From CAZHEV01 sp964531335 [NCBI: uncultured bacterium] (GTDB taxonomy: Bacteria > Eisenbacteria > RBG-16-71-46 > CAZHEV01), in assembly GCA_964531335.1 (NCBI GenBank), contig CAZHEV010000012.1:38098-102097 (forward strand): a DNA stretch of 64,000 nt. The letters are read 5' to 3'. The notes beneath the pieces are model-generated. The model was not told the DNA's origin. It did no database searches and saw nothing but the letters and a program-made list of their open reading frames with translations. The number at the start of each line of letters is the position of its first letter. Positions within the stretch are counted from its first letter, which is position 1. A program made the position numbers and the translations under genes. Below, piece after piece: positions 28,352 through 35,550 of this stretch.

Positions 28352-30271
28352 ATGTGTGGAATAGCAGGCATATACAACTACAGATCCTCGGCCCCCGTGG
28401 GGGAGGAGACCCTGCGCGCCATGGCCGATTCCCAGATCCACAGGGGGCCGGACGACGAGGGCTTCTACTTGGACGGGGGCCTGGGGCTCGCCTTTCGCAG
28501 GCTCAGCATCATAGATCTCGAAAAGGGCGCCCAGCCGATCTCCAACGAGGACGGCACCGTCTGGAGCGTGCTCAACGGAGAGATCTACAACTACCTGGAG
28601 CTGCGCGAGAGCCTGAAGAACAAGGGACACAGGTTCAAGACCAACGTGGACAGCGAGGTGATCCCGCACCTGTACGAGGAGTACGGCCACTCCTTCGCCG
28701 AGCACCTGCGCGGGATGTTCGCCGTGGGCCTCTGGGACGAGAAGAAGAGGCAGCTTCTTCTGGTAAGGGACAGGCTGGGGATAAAGCCCTTGTATTACTG
28801 GGACGAGGGCGGCTCCTTCGTCTTCGGCTCCGAGATAAAGGCGATTCTGGCTTCAGGGCGGGTCGATCGCGCCGTGGACCTGCAGGCGCTTTCAGATTAC
28901 GTCACCTTCAGGTACGTACCCGCTCCGGCGACCATGTTCAAGGGGATCATGAAGGTGCCGCCCGGGTGCATGGTGACGGTGGGCGAGTCGGGCGTCCGCC
29001 GGGACCGCTACTGGGACTTTCGATTCGAAGGCGGCACTGACGGCGACGACAGGGAGATGGAGGAGCGCCTGTGGTCCATGATGCGCGATTGCGTGCGCAT
29101 GAGGCTGATGAGCGACGTGCCCCTGGGCGCGCTTCTGAGCGGCGGCATAGACTCGAGCCTCATAGTGGCCATGATGAGCGATCTGGTGGACGCGCCGGTC
29201 AAGACATTCTCCGTCGGCTTCGAGTCGGCGGGGCCGCTCAGCGAGCTGCCCTACGCCAGGATGGTCTCCGAGAGGTTCGGCACGGACCACTACGAGATAG
29301 TCGTCGGCTACGAAGACCTGGTGGAGAACCTGCCGAGGCTGGTATGGCACCAGGACGAGCCGGTCACCGAGCCGGCCGCGATCCCGACCTACATGGTCTC
29401 GCGCCTTGCGCGGGAGCACGTGGTGGTCGTGCTCACCGGCGAGGGCGCGGATGAGCTTTTCGCCGGCTACCCGCAGTACGGGCTGGAGAGCTGGGCCGGC
29501 CGGTACCAGAGAATACCGGGGCCGATCAGGGATCGCTTCATACGTCCTCTCGTCGCCTCGTTGCCCTTCGGCTTCAGGAGGCTGCGAGTCGTGGAGCGAA
29601 GCCTGTCCACGGCGTCGGACGGCGACAGATGGAGCAGCTGGTTCGCGGGCTTCAGCGGCGCGGAGAAGCGCAGCCTGCTCACGCGGGATTTCATCTCTTC
29701 GGTGGAGGACCCCTCGGGCGAGCGCATATTCGAGGAGCACATTTCGCGTCTCGGGAGCGCACACCCGGTCGAGAAGATGCTCTACGCGGACACGAAGGTC
29801 TGGCTGCCGGACGATCTTCTCATGAAGATGGACAAGATGAGCATGGCGGCCTCCCTGGAGGCCAGGGTGCCCCTGCTCGATCACAAGCTCGTGGAGCTGG
29901 CCGCGGCGATGCCGCTCAGGATGAAGCTCGAGGGGTTGCAGGGCAAGGGCGTGTTGAGAAAGCTGGCGAAGGGTATATTGCCGAAGGAGATAATAAGGAG
30001 AAAGAAGGTAGGATTCGTCGTGCCTATAAACGTGTGGTTCAGGCGGGATCTCAAACCTCTTCTCGAATCGATGCTCTTCTCGGCGCGGTTCCTGGACAGG
30101 GGGTACTTCGATTCGGGCTATCTGAGCAAGCTCGTCACGGAGCACACCGAGGGAAGGGTCGATCACCGAAGGGAGTTGTGGACTCTGCTCAACCTCGAGC
30201 TCTGGATGCGGACTTTCATCGACCCGGTCGAGGCCCAGCCTCTATCGATGAGTCTGGAGGACGTGAAGTAG
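28352..30271 (+). CDS. asnB: Glutamine-hydrolysing asparagine synthase (AsnB-type amidotransferase)
   Basis: 639 aa. Begins MCGIAGIYNY: Cys2 is the N-terminal nucleophile of the class II glutaminase, which also shows HRGPDDEGFY and NGEIYNY. The C-terminal synthetase domain has the ATP-pyrophosphatase loop LLSGGIDSSLI, VLTGEGADELFAGYPQY, and KMDKMSMAASLEARVPLLDH. It uses Gln and ATP to amidate a carboxylate (Asp in the canonical reaction). ATG 28352 is fixed by the need for Cys2; longer frames run upstream but would bury it. AsnB homologues inside polysaccharide loci are often thought to amidate uronic acids or other sugar acids, which fits the GDP-mannose dehydrogenase in this locus. Confidence 0.93.
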   Translation: MCGIAGIYNYRSSAPVGEETLRAMADSQIHRGPDDEGFYLDGGLGLAFRRLSIIDLEKGAQPISNEDGTVWSVLNGEIYNYLELRESLKNKGHRFKTNVDSEVIPHLYEEYGHSFAEHLRGMFAVGLWDEKKRQLLLVRDRLGIKPLYYWDEGGSFVFGSEIKAILASGRVDRAVDLQALSDYVTFRYVPAPATMFKGIMKVPPGCMVTVGESGVRRDRYWDFRFEGGTDGDDREMEERLWSMMRDCVRMRLMSDVPLGALLSGGIDSSLIVAMMSDLVDAPVKTFSVGFESAGPLSELPYARMVSERFGTDHYEIVVGYEDLVENLPRLVWHQDEPVTEPAAIPTYMVSRLAREHVVVVLTGEGADELFAGYPQYGLESWAGRYQRIPGPIRDRFIRPLVASLPFGFRRLRVVERSLSTASDGDRWSSWFAGFSGAEKRSLLTRDFISSVEDPSGERIFEEHISRLGSAHPVEKMLYADTKVWLPDDLLMKMDKMSMAASLEARVPLLDHKLVELAAAMPLRMKLEGLQGKGVLRKLAKGILPKEIIRRKKVGFVVPINVWFRRDLKPLLESMLFSARFLDRGYFDSGYLSKLVTEHTEGRVDHRRELWTLLNLELWMRTFIDPVEAQPLSMSLEDVK

Positions 30272-30277
30272 TAAGCC

Positions 30278-30317
30278 GCCCCGGGCGACGGGACCGACTC
30301 GCGGCCTGTCCCGGGGC
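30278..30317 (+). terminator. Terminator-like hairpin after asnB
   Basis: GCCCCGGG (30278-30285) pairs with CCCGGGGC (30310-30317), with TTT following. The loop is long (24 nt) and the T-run short, so strength is doubtful. Confidence 0.35.
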
Positions 30318-30428
30318 TTTGAAAAAAGCGAAGCGGGGGGAGCATCCCGGGCGCGGCGCGGGGGTAAGCTCAGAGTCGGAGATCGCGCGGCGGGATGAAG
30401 ACAGGGAGGAAGAAAGGAGCCTTGCAGA

Positions 30429-31367
30429 ATGGCGGAATACCTGGTCACGGGCGGAGCCGGCTTCATAGGATCGAACATCTGTGAAGAGCTGGTGGCCGGA
30501 GGACACAGCGTGCGCGTGGTCGACAACCTGTCGACCGGAAAGATGGAGAACCTCGACGGCTTGACGGACGACGTCGAATTCGTGCGCGCCGATATCTGCG
30601 ACCTGGAAGAGATGATGGCGGCCACCGAAGGCGTAAGCTACGTTTTGCACCAGGCGGCGATACCCTCCGTGCCCCGCTCGATGAAAGAGCCCCTACGGGT
30701 GAACGAGGCCAACGTGGTCGGCACTCTGACCCTTCTGGAGTGCGCCCGCAGGCGGGGCGTGAAGAAGCTGGTCTTCGCCTCGTCCTCCTCCGTCTACGGC
30801 GACTCCCCGACCTTGCCCAAGCACGAGGAGATGCCCTGCGCGCCCAAGTCCCCCTACGCCGTCACCAAGACCGTGGGCGAGCAGTACTGCAGGATGTACC
30901 ACTCGGCCTTCGGCCTGCCAGTCGTGATGCTACGCTACTTCAACGTCTTCGGCCCGCGCCAGGACGAGACGTCATATTACTCCGGCGTCATCTGCAAGTT
31001 CACCAGCGCGCTCCTGGACGGCCGCGGGCTCACGGTCTACGGCGACGGCAACCAGTCGCGGGACTTTACGTATATCGCAAACGTGGTGGACGCGAATTTC
31101 AAAGCCTGCCGGTCGGAGAAGGCGGTGGGGCGGGTCATCAACGTGGGCGGCGGAGAGCAGACCAGCATAAACGATCTCGTAAGGGTTCTATCCGAGATCA
31201 CCGGCGGCGAGCCGGAGGTCGAGCACACGCCCCCGCAGTCTGGAGATGTGCTCCACTCCAGAGCGGACGTGAGGAGGGCGCGTGAGCTCCTGGGCCACGA
31301 GGCATCGGTCGGGCTCATGGAAGGCCTCAAGCGCACCGTGGAGTGGTATTCCTCGAAGACGGATTAG
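30429..31367 (+). CDS. NAD-dependent sugar-nucleotide epimerase (GalE/WbpP-like)
   Basis: 312 aa extended SDR. It opens with YLVTGGAGFIGSNICEELVA (NAD-binding TGGxGFIGS), then HQAAIPSVPRSMKEP, the catalytic serine region FASSSSVYGD, Y-x3-K in SPYAVTKTVGEQY, and the typical LRYFNVFGPRQ. This set is closest in pattern to UDP-GlcNAc/UDP-GlcNAcA 4-epimerases of the WbpP group. AAGGAG stands 9 nt before the ATG. It runs convergent with the carbamoyltransferase gene (11 nt between the stops). The exact sugar cannot be assigned. Confidence 0.9.
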   Translation: MAEYLVTGGAGFIGSNICEELVAGGHSVRVVDNLSTGKMENLDGLTDDVEFVRADICDLEEMMAATEGVSYVLHQAAIPSVPRSMKEPLRVNEANVVGTLTLLECARRRGVKKLVFASSSSVYGDSPTLPKHEEMPCAPKSPYAVTKTVGEQYCRMYHSAFGLPVVMLRYFNVFGPRQDETSYYSGVICKFTSALLDGRGLTVYGDGNQSRDFTYIANVVDANFKACRSEKAVGRVINVGGGEQTSINDLVRVLSEITGGEPEVEHTPPQSGDVLHSRADVRRARELLGHEASVGLMEGLKRTVEWYSSKTD

Positions 31368-31378
31368 AGCCGCGGTCG

Positions 31379-33097
31379 TTACTCCTTGGTCGCCAGAAAG
31401 CTCCCAATCGCCAGGTGAGTCATCCCCGATTTCAGGAACACGTCGACCGCGTCCTCCGGCGTGCAGACTATCGGATAGCCGTGCAGGTTGAACGAGGTGT
31501 TCAGGACGCCGCCCCTTCCGGTTAGCGCCTCGAACTCGCTCAACAGCCGGTGGTAGTCGTTGTTCCAGTCCTTTGACACCACCTGCGGCCTCGCCGTGTC
31601 GTCGTAGGGGTGGACGGCCGCACGGAGCTCGTCGACCTTCTCCGTCGTGTTGAACGACATGATCATGTACGGGGCATCGATGTCCTTGGGATTGACCAGG
31701 TAGTCGCCGGCGCGCTCCGCCTTTACCGAGGGGGCGAACGGCATCCAGAAGTCGCGGTTCTTTATCATGTCGTTTATTACCTTCACCACGCCGGGCACGG
31801 TGGGGTCGGCCAATATGGACCTGTTGCCCAGGGCCCTTGCGCCGAACTCCATCCTCCCCTTGAACCTGCCGACAGGATGCCCCTCGGCCAGTATGGAAGC
31901 CGCCTTCTTCTCTATGTCGTCCTCCCTGTTGAAGCTGATGGCTCCGCCCGAGTCCTTCGCCCGTCGAAGCGCGTCCTCGATCTCGCCGTCCGAGTGCTCG
32001 GGACCGAGGTAGATCGGCCCTATCGGCTCGAGATCGGGGTCCACGCCCAGGTCGAGGCACTTGTCCCTGTAGGCGACGTAAGCCGCGCCCATGGCGTTCG
32101 ACTCGTCCCCGCAGGAAGGGAACACGAACAGGGAGTTGAGCTCCGGCAGCTCCGAGACCGCCTTGTTGGCCTTGACGTTCATGAAGACGCCGCCGGCCAG
32201 GGCGACGTCGGATATCCCGGTGTGCCTTATGCAGTTTCGCACCCAGGTAGCGAGCATTCTCTCCGAGAACATCTGGAGCCCGCCGCAGACGCCGTCGAAT
32301 CGCTTCAACGCCAGCCCGTCGCGCAGGAAGTCGTAGCTGTAGTATGTCTCGGGGCAGCCCGGCCCCCTTTTCCAGACGATCGAGTCGTGCTCGGGGAAGA
32401 CGAGGAGATCCTTGAAGAAGTTGTACACCTGCGCCGTGACCGTGCTCGAGGCGTAAGGGGCCAGGCCCATGAGCTTGTACTCGTGCTCCAGCGGCACCAT
32501 GCCCATGATGAAAGTGACCATCGCGTAGAGGTTACCGAGCGAGTCGCTCTCCGGGATCTCGGCCACCCTATTGATCGAGCCACCCTCTCCGACGTTCACG
32601 GAGGCGCAGAGCCCGTCGCCCGCGCCGTCGTTTGTGAGGACGAGGACCCGGTCCGGCTTGTCCGGCATGCCGTAGTAGGCGCAGGCCGCGTGCGCGTGGT
32701 GGTGGTCGACGAATACGGCCCTCGACTTGTCCAGACCGGCCCTGGCGAGCCAACCGAGCCTGTCCGCCCTCCGTCGCTCGTTGTAGATCGTCCTGAGCGC
32801 GGTCCTTTTCAGGAACCGCTTGACCGTGGTCCTGAGCGAGCCGGTCTTCTCGTACTCTGCCATGAGCGCCTCGCGGTCCATGGGGTAGGGCATGTGATTC
32901 CCGTGCATCGCGATGACGTCTATGTCGGAGGGCTCGCAGCCGGCCATCTCGAGGATCTTGCGCGCCGCAAGCTCGGGAAAGCCCGACCAGTTCTTGACCC
33001 TGTTGAAGCGCTCTTCCTGAATCGCCGCCACCATCCGCCCGTCCTCTATCAAGGCCGCCGCGGCGTTATGCCCGTCGTGGATACCGAGAACTCTCAT
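31379..33097 (-). CDS. NodU/CmcH/TobZ-family O-carbamoyltransferase
   Basis: 572 aa. The N-terminus MRVLGIHDGHNAAAALIEDG and FVDHHHAHAACAYY form the Kae1/YrdC-like half: the histidines bind metal and carbamoyl-adenylate is formed from carbamoyl phosphate and ATP. Later are VALAGGVFMNVKANK and the C-terminal domain with GRMEFGARALGNRSILADP and NTSFNLHGYPIVCTPEDAVD. These enzymes carbamoylate sugar or antibiotic hydroxyls. ATG 33097 has AGGAG 5 nt upstream, within the end of the preceding glycosyltransferase gene. The likely substrate here is a glycan residue made by this locus, which is inference. Confidence 0.93.
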   Translation of the reverse strand: MRVLGIHDGHNAAAALIEDGRMVAAIQEERFNRVKNWSGFPELAARKILEMAGCEPSDIDVIAMHGNHMPYPMDREALMAEYEKTGSLRTTVKRFLKRTALRTIYNERRRADRLGWLARAGLDKSRAVFVDHHHAHAACAYYGMPDKPDRVLVLTNDGAGDGLCASVNVGEGGSINRVAEIPESDSLGNLYAMVTFIMGMVPLEHEYKLMGLAPYASSTVTAQVYNFFKDLLVFPEHDSIVWKRGPGCPETYYSYDFLRDGLALKRFDGVCGGLQMFSERMLATWVRNCIRHTGISDVALAGGVFMNVKANKAVSELPELNSLFVFPSCGDESNAMGAAYVAYRDKCLDLGVDPDLEPIGPIYLGPEHSDGEIEDALRRAKDSGGAISFNREDDIEKKAASILAEGHPVGRFKGRMEFGARALGNRSILADPTVPGVVKVINDMIKNRDFWMPFAPSVKAERAGDYLVNPKDIDAPYMIMSFNTTEKVDELRAAVHPYDDTARPQVVSKDWNNDYHRLLSEFEALTGRGGVLNTSFNLHGYPIVCTPEDAVDVFLKSGMTHLAIGSFLATKE

Positions 33098-33098
33098 T

Positions 33099-34085
33099 TC
33101 AACTCCTTCCGGCCTGAGACACCACGCTTCTATAGACATCCAGAATTCTAAGCGAAACACGGGAAAGATCAAGATGCGCGACCCTCTTCACGCCCTCCGT
33201 GCGCCCGCGCGCGGAGAGCACATCGCCGAGCGCCTCGGCTATCGGCCCCGCCTCGCGCGGGACCATACGGCAGCCGTCCACGCCCTCGATCAGCTCGCGG
33301 ACGTCGCCCACCTCGACGGATACTATCGGCAGGTCGCAGGCCATCGACTCCACGGCTATGTTGGGAGAACCCTCGGAGTACGAGGTTATCAGGAGCGCGT
33401 CGCAGGCGTTCATGTGCAGGGATACCTTCTCCTCGCTGACGTTCGAGGGGGTGAGGATCTCGACGTCCATGCCCCTGGCCTTCAGGAGGCCGACCGCCTC
33501 TTCGGCGAGAGGGAAGTTCTTGACGGGGATCGACCTGTCCCCAAGAAAGAGCACCTTGTGGCTGTCCACCGGAAGACCCAGCGCGGCGCAGGACTGGGCC
33601 CTGTCCAGCGGCCTGAAAACCCTGAAATCCACCCCGCTCGGGACAACCACGACTTTCGAGCCGTTGGGGAACAGGTCCTTTATCTGCCGCGTCTTCACTA
33701 TTACCGCGGAGGCGCTCTTGGCCGACTGCATCGCCGCTTTGACCAGGAGCCTGCTCACGGCCGTGACTTTGCCGTTGGGCTTTCGCCGGCCCAGCGCGTC
33801 GTCCCCCACGAAGGTCACCACCCAGGGGACCTTCTTCTGGCGGGCCGCTATGGCGCCGGTGAGCCCATAATATGCGTGCACTATGTCATACCGACGCTCG
33901 GCGAGCCTGCGCTTCAGCCTGGGGAGGGCCCTTATGTACTCGCGGCGGTCCTTCCAGCCCTCGACCACCATGACGTCGACGTCGACGCCGAGGTCGCGGA
34001 GCCCCTGCACCTCGCGCTTTACGTATATGCCGAGCCACTGCCGGTCGGGCTGCGGGTACATGTTCGTAAGCATTAGGACTTTCAT
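33099..34085 (-). CDS. Glycosyltransferase family 4 protein
   Basis: 328 aa GT-B glycosyltransferase. It begins MKVLMLTNMYPQPDRQWLGI, has YDIVHAYYGLTGAIAARQKK and the linker SKVVVVPSGVDFRVFRP, and in the C-terminal Rossmann half carries ITSYSEGSPNIAVESMACDL, equivalent to the family's E-x7-E nucleotide-sugar motif. It transfers a sugar from a nucleotide donor to a growing lipid-linked glycan at the inner membrane. Its stop is 1 nt before the carbamoyltransferase ATG. No clear ribosome binding site precedes ATG 34085. Confidence 0.9.
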   Translation of the reverse strand: MKVLMLTNMYPQPDRQWLGIYVKREVQGLRDLGVDVDVMVVEGWKDRREYIRALPRLKRRLAERRYDIVHAYYGLTGAIAARQKKVPWVVTFVGDDALGRRKPNGKVTAVSRLLVKAAMQSAKSASAVIVKTRQIKDLFPNGSKVVVVPSGVDFRVFRPLDRAQSCAALGLPVDSHKVLFLGDRSIPVKNFPLAEEAVGLLKARGMDVEILTPSNVSEEKVSLHMNACDALLITSYSEGSPNIAVESMACDLPIVSVEVGDVRELIEGVDGCRMVPREAGPIAEALGDVLSARGRTEGVKRVAHLDLSRVSLRILDVYRSVVSQAGRS

Positions 34086-34121
34086 ATATCTATGTATCGG
34101 CCCGCGGCGTCCGCGGTCCTA

Positions 34122-35231
34122 TCAAGGCTCCTCTCCGGCCTCAGCCGCCAGGTGATAGACGGCCATCGCCAGATTCGCAGGGTAGGCGCGCGCGTCGCTC
34201 AGGATCCTGTAATCGCCGAAGGAAAACGGCAGGCTCCCGTCGGGCCTCTGCACGCCCAATGTCCACTCGTAGCCCTTTCGCGACAGTTCCCGGTATTCTC
34301 CCAGGCCCCATCGCGTGGCGCACGAAAGCGCATAGGCCAAGGTGTGGGCGTGATAGATGACGCGCGGAAGCTCGCTCTTGCAGCTATACCTGCAAGCCCC
34401 CTCGCCCGTGACCCCGCCCGCCAGAAAAGGGGCCATCTTGGCGGCGATGGACCGGGTCTCCAGGCGCTCCTTCCTCTTCCAGGAATGATAGAGATCTATC
34501 AGTTGAAACGCGTTGTACTGGTAACACTGGTAATGAGGGACGGAGCGGTCGTAGCCCTCCCCGGGGACCTCGTAGGGCATCTCCCCGGTCTCTGTCTGCA
34601 CGTCCTGGAGAAAGGCGAGCAGGGGGTCGGCCATCTTCATCGGCGCGGGGTCGTCCGAGGCGTCGGCGAGCTCCGAGAGAAACCAGAGCGCGGCGGTGGA
34701 GTTATTGGGCACCTTGCCGCGCGGCACGTTGAAGTAGTTGACCGCCGCTCCTTTTGCGCCGTGGCTCTGGTAACCTATGCGACCTTCCATGAACCTCCAC
34801 CAGGCCACCGCCGCGTCCAGGCACTTCGCGTCGTCGGTCCGCCTGTATGTGGCCAGCAGTCCCGCGCCCGCCCAGAGCCCCTCTATGTTGGTCACCAGGT
34901 GGCGCCGCTCCGGCATGGGGCTGGGCCAGCTTCCGTCATCGCGCTGGCCTTCCATGCAGAAATCGCTCGAGGCCATGGCTATCTCGGCGAACCGGTCGTC
35001 CTTCGTGAGCCTGTGAAGTAGCCAGTTGCCGAGGATCCAATAGCCCTGGCCCTGGTAGGAGACGACGTCGTCCCTCCAGGGCAAGAAGGTCGTATATCCC
35101 TTGACGAACCGCCAGAACCTGAGGTTCCAGCGAACGCCCGGGGTGGGGCCGCGGAGGGCCTTGCCGTCCCAGTGCTCCCCCACGAGGTACTGGTGGAGCC
35201 TCAGGGCGGACTCGAGGAGGTTCTCTTTCAT
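34122..35231 (-). CDS. Alpha/alpha-toroid protein of unknown function in the glycan locus
   Basis: 369 aa, predicted all-helical. It has repeated toroid-type turns: GQRDDGSWPSPMPE near residue 97, NSTAALWFLSEL, HYQCYQYNAFQLIDLYHSWK, and VQRPDGSLPFSFGDYR near the end. QxDGSW-type turns occur in terpenoid-cyclase-like and six-hairpin glycosidase-like folds, including glycan lyases, hydrolases and C5-epimerases. No signal peptide is visible, so it is probably cytoplasmic. It is first in a three-gene minus-strand operon with a GT4 and a carbamoyltransferase, which suggests sugar chemistry. I cannot assign a reaction. GAGAGG sits 8 nt before the ATG. Confidence 0.75.
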   Translation of the reverse strand: MKENLLESALRLHQYLVGEHWDGKALRGPTPGVRWNLRFWRFVKGYTTFLPWRDDVVSYQGQGYWILGNWLLHRLTKDDRFAEIAMASSDFCMEGQRDDGSWPSPMPERRHLVTNIEGLWAGAGLLATYRRTDDAKCLDAAVAWWRFMEGRIGYQSHGAKGAAVNYFNVPRGKVPNNSTAALWFLSELADASDDPAPMKMADPLLAFLQDVQTETGEMPYEVPGEGYDRSVPHYQCYQYNAFQLIDLYHSWKRKERLETRSIAAKMAPFLAGGVTGEGACRYSCKSELPRVIYHAHTLAYALSCATRWGLGEYRELSRKGYEWTLGVQRPDGSLPFSFGDYRILSDARAYPANLAMAVYHLAAEAGEEP

Positions 35232-35263
35232 GCTAACGGCCTCTCTGAGAGATGTTTTGCCGT

Positions 35264-35293
35264 ATTCTAGCAGCGTTTAGGAGAGACGGTCAA
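35264..35293 (-). promoter_or_regulatory. Sigma70-type promoter for the toroid-GT4-carbamoyltransferase operon
   Basis: On the minus strand TTGACC (35293-35288), 18-nt spacer, TAGAAT (35269-35264), about 33 nt before ATG 35231. The divergent gap 35232-35550 (319 nt) also holds the DGR-side signals listed separately. Confidence 0.6.
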
Positions 35294-35393
35294 CGAGCGC
35301 GTGCGGGGGAGGGCGCGCGGGGGATGGCGTGCAGGCATGCGCCGGGTTCGCTGGTGAGGGCCCATCACCCCTGAGGGCGCCCGCATCCGACGG

Positions 35394-35419
35394 AACGGTG
35401 TGTGCAAACGGTGTGTGCG
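35394..35419 (+). repeat. 13-nt tandem repeat upstream of the first DGR target gene
   Basis: AACGGTGTGTGC occurs twice in tandem with a 13-nt period (35394-35405 and 35407-35418), just upstream of the candidate promoter of the 35551 gene. It could be a regulator binding site. Confidence 0.5.
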
Positions 35420-35426
35420 AAAGCAC

Positions 35427-35455
35427 TTGAAGAATCCCATGTATGGGGCCAATAT
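35427..35455 (+). promoter_or_regulatory. Candidate promoter of the DGR target/avd/RT unit
   Basis: TTGAAG (35427-35432), 17-nt spacer, CAATAT (35450-35455), about 95 nt before the GTG start at 35551. The boxes are imperfect, so this is tentative. Confidence 0.4.
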
Positions 35456-35550
35456 TGAGTGGCTTATATCCGATAAGGTGCGCTGAAACATCCAGGCAAA
35501 TCGCAGACAAGTAGAAGAACTTCGGTAATGGCTGAGGCGGAGGTGTCGTT

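Noticed and set aside
31610-33151. A 513-codon plus-strand frame opposite the carbamoyltransferase
   Set aside because: It is antisense to a gene with strong NodU/TobZ motifs; no start signal or domain is seen.
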